From an uncultured Burkholderiales bacterium (GTDB taxonomy: Bacteria; Pseudomonadota; Gammaproteobacteria; Burkholderiales; Burkholderiaceae_C), in assembly GCA_903870145.1 (NCBI GenBank), contig CAIQBO010000041.1:1-64000 (forward strand): a stretch of DNA of 64,000 bases. Reading direction: 5' to 3'. Numbering within the stretch: position 1 is the first letter of the stretch; each line of letters begins with the position of its first letter. Positions 59,651 through 64,000 of the stretch are shown piece after piece. The translations under genes were made by a program, and so were the position numbers. Under the pieces are notes generated by a model. The model was not told where the DNA came from and made no database searches. It saw nothing but the letters and a program-made list of their open reading frames with translations.

Positions 59651-60631
59651 GTGAATCACATTATAGGGCCCCAGCCCGCTTTTTCTGCCGTGCAAGTCAA
59701 ATCGTTGACCGTGGACGAAGATTCAGCCGGTCAAAGACTGGACAATTTCTTGATGCGCCACCTCAAAGGGGTGCCCAAAACCCATGTCTACCAGCTCATC
59801 CGAAGTGGCCAAGTCCGCGTGAACAAAGGCCGGGCCAGCGCCGATACCCGCATTCAACTGGGCGATGTGCTGCGCTTGCCGCCCGTGCGCATTTCAGAAA
59901 AAGTGGCGGAAAAAGCGGCGCACCCCGCACCTGGCCGTGAATTCCCCATTTTGTTGGAAGACGATGCGGTGTTGGCCATCGACAAGCCTGCTGGCGTGGC
60001 GGTGCATGGCGGCTCTGGGGTGAGTTTTGGCGTCATTGAGCAACTCAGACAAGCCAGGCCCATGGCCAAATTCTTGGAGTTGGTGCACCGATTAGACCGC
60101 GAAACCAGCGGGATTTTGCTGTTGGCCAAAAAGCGCAGTGCCCTGAAACACGTTCAAGACCAGTTTCGCGAGCGAGAGACGGGTAAAACCTATTTGGCCT
60201 TGGTGCAAGGCGCTTGGCCCGAAAAACTCAAAGTTCTTGACAGCCCCTTGCACAAGTACTTGCTCCCCGATGGCGAGCGGCGGGTCAAAGTTACCAGCCC
60301 AGGCGATCCCGATGGCATGCGATCGGTCACTTTGGTCAAAGTCAAGGAGCGCTTGAATGCTTGCACCTTGCTGGAAGTGACGATCAAAACTGGGCGCACA
60401 CACCAAATCCGTGTTCATCTGGCCAGCCAGGGCCACCCGATTGCTGGGGACGACAAATACGGCGATTTTGAGTGGAATAAAGCCCTTCAAAAGCAAGGCC
60501 TCAAGCGCATGTTTTTGCATGCTTGGCGGTTACAGTTCATGCACCCGGCCAGCGCCAAACGCGTTGAATTGAATGCCCTCTTACCTGCGGAATTAGAAAG
60601 CTATCTCACTCATGTCCGTGAACCGTCTTGA
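59651..60631 (+). CDS. rluC: 23S rRNA pseudouridine synthase RluC
   Basis: The 326-residue enzyme has an N-terminal S4 domain (GQRLDNFLMRHLKGVPKTHV) and the catalytic motif ELVHRLDRETSGILL with the active aspartate. It modifies U955, U2504 and U2580 (E. coli numbering). The start is GTG at 59651 (MNHIIGPQPAF); an in-frame GTG at 59690 (MQVKSLTVDED) is also possible, and neither has a clear ribosome site. Divergent from rne; the stop overlaps the next gene by 20 bases. Confidence 0.93.
   Translation: MNHIIGPQPAFSAVQVKSLTVDEDSAGQRLDNFLMRHLKGVPKTHVYQLIRSGQVRVNKGRASADTRIQLGDVLRLPPVRISEKVAEKAAHPAPGREFPILLEDDAVLAIDKPAGVAVHGGSGVSFGVIEQLRQARPMAKFLELVHRLDRETSGILLLAKKRSALKHVQDQFRERETGKTYLALVQGAWPEKLKVLDSPLHKYLLPDGERRVKVTSPGDPDGMRSVTLVKVKERLNACTLLEVTIKTGRTHQIRVHLASQGHPIAGDDKYGDFEWNKALQKQGLKRMFLHAWRLQFMHPASAKRVELNALLPAELESYLTHVREPS
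59660..59665 (-). promoter_or_regulatory. Candidate -10 element of rne inside the rluC start
   Basis: Minus-strand TATAAT, right at the rluC N-terminal codons. At 17-base spacing the -35 position reads GCAGAA, poor. If used, the rne leader would be about 530 bases. Confidence 0.4.
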
Positions 60632-61289
60632 CCGCCCTCGTCAATTTGATTTGATCGCCTTTGATTGGGACGGCACTTTGTTTGACTCCACCGCCATCAT
60701 CACCCGTTGCATACAACGCGCGGTGGTCGATGTGGGTGGAAAAGAGCCCACCAAGGACGCCGCCTCTTATGTGATTGGCATGGCCTTGCCACAAGCTTTG
60801 GCCCACGCCGCACCCGATGTGTTGCCAGAAAAATACACCGAGTTGGGACTGCGCTACCGCCAGCATTACATGGCGCATCACAATGATTTGATTTTGTTTG
60901 ATGGCGTGCTGCCCATGCTGGCCGAACTCAAACGCAAACACCATTGGGTGACGGTGGCCACGGGTAAAAGTCGCAAGGGTTTGAACGAATCCTTGCACGC
61001 GGTGGAACTCAAGGGCGCATTTGATGGCTCACGCACTGCCGATGAAACCGCTGGCAAACCCAACCCCTTGATGCTGCACGAGTTGATGCGCGAATTTGGC
61101 GCTGAGCCCTCGCGCACCTTGATGGTGGGCGATACCACGCACGATTTGCAAATGGCATTGAACGCAGGCTGTGCCAGCATCGGCGTGAGCTACGGGGCGC
61201 ACGAGCCTGACGCTTTTCATGCACTCAAGCCATTGGCTGTGCTGCAATCCGTGGCACAACTGAGCATTTGGTTGGCTGAAAACGCCTGA
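60612..61289 (+). CDS. HAD-family phosphatase (phosphoglycolate phosphatase-like)
   Basis: The 225-residue HAD hydrolase has motif I FDWDGTLFDST (nucleophile D18, acid D20), motif II VATGKSRKG, and motif IV LMVGDTTHDLQMALNAG. The cap resembles Gph/YjjG-like phosphatases; the exact substrate is unknown. The start overlaps rluC by 20 bases, so coupling is likely, and rluC-HAD adjacency is common in this group. Confidence 0.9.
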   Translation: MSVNRLDRPRQFDLIAFDWDGTLFDSTAIITRCIQRAVVDVGGKEPTKDAASYVIGMALPQALAHAAPDVLPEKYTELGLRYRQHYMAHHNDLILFDGVLPMLAELKRKHHWVTVATGKSRKGLNESLHAVELKGAFDGSRTADETAGKPNPLMLHELMREFGAEPSRTLMVGDTTHDLQMALNAGCASIGVSYGAHEPDAFHALKPLAVLQSVAQLSIWLAENA

Positions 61290-61315
61290 ATCTGAACACG
61301 CATTGCGACGACATC

Positions 61316-61681
61316 ATGAACGCAGCCATTCCTTTGTGTCAGTCATCCGATTTGTTAGACAGTGGCGTGGCCGTTCCATTTGATGTCAGTTACGGCGGCC
61401 AAACCTGCCGCGCTTTCGCCATTCGCTTTAAGGGCCAAGTGCATGCGTATCTGAACCGCTGCAGCCACGTTGCCATGGAGATGGATTTTCAGCCCGACCG
61501 ATTTTTTGATGTGACCGGTCAATGGCTCATTTGCGCCACCCACGGCGCCATGTACCGGCCCGAGACAGGGGCCTGCGCCAGCGGTCCGTGCAAGGGCGGC
61601 TTGGTGCCAATCGCCTTGAGCGAGCAGGGTGGTGTGGTTCACTGGCATACTGATTTCAATTTAAAACCGATCGAGTTCTGA
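61316..61681 (+). CDS. Rieske 2Fe-2S protein
   Basis: The 121-residue small protein has the Rieske cluster ligands C49 and H51 in LNRCSHVAMEMD and C73 and H76 in LICATHGAMYRPETGACASG. It has no oxygenase domain or membrane helix, so it looks like a ferredoxin-like stand-alone Rieske protein of the NirD/BphA3 type. It lies between the HAD gene and the S49 peptidase gene (one base before its start). Confidence 0.9.
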   Translation: MNAAIPLCQSSDLLDSGVAVPFDVSYGGQTCRAFAIRFKGQVHAYLNRCSHVAMEMDFQPDRFFDVTGQWLICATHGAMYRPETGACASGPCKGGLVPIALSEQGGVVHWHTDFNLKPIEF

Positions 61682-61682
61682 T

Positions 61683-62672
61683 ATGCAAGAGTCTTCCGCC
61701 CCGATGTCTCCGGACCCCGCGCCAGTGGCTAACCATGCAAGTGCGCAGGCCGACTGGCAGAGCAAAACCTTGTCTGATTTGGTTTTTGCCAATTTGCAAG
61801 AGCAGAAAATTGCACGCCGCTGGAAAATGGGTTTTCGCGCCGCTTGGTTGTTGTTTTGGGTTGTGATTTTGTGGCAGGTTCTGGCCCACAATGCGCCCAC
61901 AGCCAACATCACTTCGCCGCACACGGCCTTGGTCACAATCAAGGGTGAAATTGGCGACGGCGCCGATTCCAGCGCTGAGAACATTGTGGCGGCCATGCGC
62001 AATGCATTGGAAGACACGGGCTCGCAGGCCTTGGTCTTGTTGATCAATTCTCCGGGCGGTAGCCCCGTGCAAGCGGGCATCATCAACGATGAAATCAAGC
62101 GCTTGAAACTGCTTCACAACAAACCCATTTATGCCGTGGTCGAAGAATCTTGCGCTTCTGCGGCGTACTACATTGCAGCGGCTGCTGACAAAATTTATGT
62201 CGATAAAGCCAGCATTGTGGGCAGCATTGGTGTACTCATGGACGGGTTTGGATTTACCGGTTTGATGGACAAATTGGGCGTGGAGCGGCGCCTCATGACA
62301 GCGGGCGAAAACAAAGGTTTTCTAGACCCCTTTAGCCCCCAAACCGAAGCCCAGCGCAAGCATGCGCAGGCCATGCTGAACCAAATTCATGCCCAGTTCA
62401 TTGAAGTGGTGAGGAAAGGGCGCGGCGACCGTTTGAAAGAAACTCCCGAGATGTTCAGCGGCTTGTTTTGGACTGGCCAGCAAGCTGTGAATTTGGGATT
62501 GGCCGACGAATTGGCCAGCTTTGAGCAGGTGGCCCGCGATGTTGTGAAAGCCGAAGATGTGGTGGACTATTCGCGCCGCGACAACGTGGCTGAACGTTTG
62601 GTCAAGCGCTTTGGTGCGGCCCTGGGCGAGGGCGTTTGGCGCGCTGTGCGCAGCAGTCCACCGCTGCGCTAG
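61683..62672 (+). CDS. Signal peptide peptidase SppA-type (S49) peptidase
   Basis: The 329-residue membrane-anchored serine protease has one N-terminal helix (WLLFWVVILWQVLA, about 55-68), INSPGGSPVQAGIINDEI, the serine S159 in EESCASAAYYIA and the likely general base K211 in TAGENKGFLDPF. It degrades leftover signal peptides at the membrane. This is the single-domain form. It starts one base after the Rieske gene stop. Confidence 0.92.
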   Translation: MQESSAPMSPDPAPVANHASAQADWQSKTLSDLVFANLQEQKIARRWKMGFRAAWLLFWVVILWQVLAHNAPTANITSPHTALVTIKGEIGDGADSSAENIVAAMRNALEDTGSQALVLLINSPGGSPVQAGIINDEIKRLKLLHNKPIYAVVEESCASAAYYIAAAADKIYVDKASIVGSIGVLMDGFGFTGLMDKLGVERRLMTAGENKGFLDPFSPQTEAQRKHAQAMLNQIHAQFIEVVRKGRGDRLKETPEMFSGLFWTGQQAVNLGLADELASFEQVARDVVKAEDVVDYSRRDNVAERLVKRFGAALGEGVWRAVRSSPPLR

Positions 62673-62696
62673 AACTTGCGCTTTGGTTCTGAGCCC

Positions 62697-63476
62697 TCAA
62701 GGCCCAATGCCAAACACTGCGGGTGTGTTTTTGTCTGGCCCCAATGCCAGCGATGAGTTCGTGCCTTGGCGCCACTGCGCCACACTGGCACTTTTATTTT
62801 GAGCTCCCGCCAAGGTCAAGCCGCTGCTGAAGGCCAAACGTGTGTTGCCATGCAAGGATTGAATCAGGGCTGACCAGATGGCCGCGTTGCGGTAAGGCGT
62901 TTCAATGAACAACTGGGTTTGCCCTGTTTTCAAGGCCAAGTTTTCCAATTCTTTGATACGCACAATGCGCGCTTGTGCGTCTTGGGGCAAATAGCCCACA
63001 AAGGCGAAGTTCTGACCATTCAAGCCACTGGCCGCCAAGGCCATCAGCACCGACACAGGCCCGACCAGTGGCACCACGGTCAAGCCGAGGGCGTGTGCCG
63101 CGCGCACCACGGAGCTGCCAGGGTCTGCCACGGCAGGCATCCCCGCTTCGCTGACCAAGCCGACATCGTGACCTTCCAATGCCGCAGCCAAAAGAGGCCG
63201 CGCGTCAAAGCCCTCTTGATGGTCGCCTTTTTTATGCACTTGCCTGGGTAACTCGGTGATCACTTGGCTTTGCACCGGCAGGCTCAATGGCAACCAAGCA
63301 TCAATGCGTTTCAAATAAGCACGGGTGGTCTTGGCGTTTTCACAAATCCAGTGGTTCAGCCTGGCGGCAATCTGAACCGTGCCCAGTGGCATCACGCTGT
63401 CCAAAGGGCTGAGCGTGTCGCAGCCAAAGTCCAAAGGCGCTGGCACCAAATAGAGTTGACCCCATGCGCCGCTCAT
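62697..63476 (-). CDS. SAM-dependent methyltransferase, tetrapyrrole-methylase fold (RsmI-related)
   Basis: The protein has 259 residues from the ATG at 63476 (the frame is open to 63512). The fold is that of RsmI: LVSEAGMPAVADPGSSVVRA and the VPLVGPVSVLMALAASGL strand. The N-terminus is not the canonical RsmI LVPTPIGNLGD but LYLVPAPLDFGCDTLSPLD, so it is a related but distinct group. The methylated target is not known. It overlaps the Maf gene by an ATGA. Confidence 0.87.
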   Translation of the reverse strand: MSGAWGQLYLVPAPLDFGCDTLSPLDSVMPLGTVQIAARLNHWICENAKTTRAYLKRIDAWLPLSLPVQSQVITELPRQVHKKGDHQEGFDARPLLAAALEGHDVGLVSEAGMPAVADPGSSVVRAAHALGLTVVPLVGPVSVLMALAASGLNGQNFAFVGYLPQDAQARIVRIKELENLALKTGQTQLFIETPYRNAAIWSALIQSLHGNTRLAFSSGLTLAGAQNKSASVAQWRQGTNSSLALGPDKNTPAVFGIGP

Positions 63477-64000
63477 AGCAGCACCACGCCAGCTGCACGC
63501 AGCAGCTGGCAAGTTCGGATCAAGGGCAAGCCCACCAAGGCGGTGGGGTCGTCGTTGTCAATCGACGCTAAAAGCGCAATGCCAAGGCCCTCACTTTTGG
63601 CGCTGCCCGCACAGTCATAAGGCTCCTCGGCTCGCAAGTAGGCCTCGATTTCAGCGTCTGTCAAATCACGAAACTGCACCTTGACCGCTGACAGATCACT
63701 GCGCTCAAATCCGCTCTCCAAGCAGACCACAGAGACAGCCGTTTGGAACACCACCGTTTTGCCACGCATTTGCCGAAGCTGTTCAACGGCTTTGTCGTGC
63801 CCGCCTGGTTTGCCAATGGGAAGGCCGCCTAAGTCAGCCACTTGATCGGCGCCGATCACCACCGCTTTGGGGAATTGGGCGGCCACCGCACGCGCCTTGG
63901 CCAAGGACAGGCGAAGTGCCAACTCGCGCGGTGCTTCTCGGGGGGTGGGTGTTTCATCCACATCAGGCGCGCAGACTTCAAACGCAATGCGCAAACGCGT
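63473..64000 (-). CDS. Maf-like nucleotide pyrophosphatase, YceF type (N-terminus beyond window)
   Basis: The frame is open to the right edge, so the first 20 or so residues lie outside the window. Visible sequence starts TRLRIAFEVCAPDVDETPTP and includes VVIGADQVADLGGLPIGKPG, EPYDCAGSAKSEGLGIALL and NDDPTALVGLPL. The CAGSxKSEGLGI motif marks the YceF (m7GTP pyrophosphatase) subgroup of Maf proteins. Its stop overlaps the methyltransferase start. The rest of the gene must lie at higher coordinates. Confidence 0.92.
   Translation of the reverse strand, partial: TRLRIAFEVCAPDVDETPTPREAPRELALRLSLAKARAVAAQFPKAVVIGADQVADLGGLPIGKPGGHDKAVEQLRQMRGKTVVFQTAVSVVCLESGFERSDLSAVKVQFRDLTDAEIEAYLRAEEPYDCAGSAKSEGLGIALLASIDNDDPTALVGLPLIRTCQLLRAAGVVLL

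Overview
The window is one contiguous bacterial chromosome segment, densely packed on both strands with almost no intergenic space. It looks like a betaproteobacterium of the order Burkholderiales, probably Comamonadaceae (a Limnohabitans/Rhodoferax/Polaromonas-like organism). This is inference from gene content and order: ribF-ileS-lspA, trxB/ftsK-lolA-rarA, hemC-hemD-hemX-hemY next to ppc, rpmB-rpmG, rne/rluC, two Bug-type (TctC) solute-binding proteins, and moderately GC-rich codon use. No phage, insertion sequence, CRISPR array or rRNA operon was seen.

Layout. 1-6.4 kb: EamA exporter (cut by the window edge), quinone oxidoreductase, and the ribF-ileS-lspA operon on the minus strand. 6.5-9.4 kb: an HNH endonuclease and a large/small acyl-CoA dehydrogenase pair. 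9.6-12.8 kb: purN, an rRNA m5C methyltransferase and a fatty acid desaturase, closed by a strong hairpin terminator. 12.8-14.4 kb: rpmB-rpmG and trxB. 14.5-22.7 kb: ftsK, lolA, rarA, then the branched-chain amino acid transporter set livH-M-G-F without a binding protein. 22.8-27 kb: a Bug protein coupled to a ferredoxin-type reductase, an SDR-like protein and an MFS permease.

27-31.5 kb is the least ordinary part: a membrane protein, tRNA-Leu(CAA), a remnant of an Xre regulator lying on the tRNA promoter, an ECF sigma factor operon with a DUF6249 membrane protein and a small putative anti-sigma partner, a secreted esterase with a TPR tail, an unrecognised small ORF, a probably frameshifted small gene, and a glutaredoxin-like protein without catalytic cysteine. 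31.6-38.2 kb: a second Bug protein, cysM, a Nudix hydrolase, tusA, and valS-galU.

38.4-41 kb: rubrerythrin, a GlpC/HdrD-like Fe-S oxidoreductase and DUF3501, behind a leader with inverted repeats and with a hairpin terminator inside the cluster. This is the best candidate for a poorly described system. 41-47.7 kb: old yellow enzyme, yaaA-queF, a dienoyl-CoA isomerase-like crotonase overlapping dinB, FMN-dependent lactate dehydrogenase and a hemerythrin with a cysteine-bearing tail. 47.7-56.2 kb: argH, ppc, and the heme operon hemC-D-X-Y. 56.2-64 kb: rne with a long leader, divergent from rluC, a HAD phosphatase, a Rieske protein and an S49 peptidase, then a tetrapyrrole-methylase-fold protein coupled to a Maf/YceF protein that runs off the right edge.
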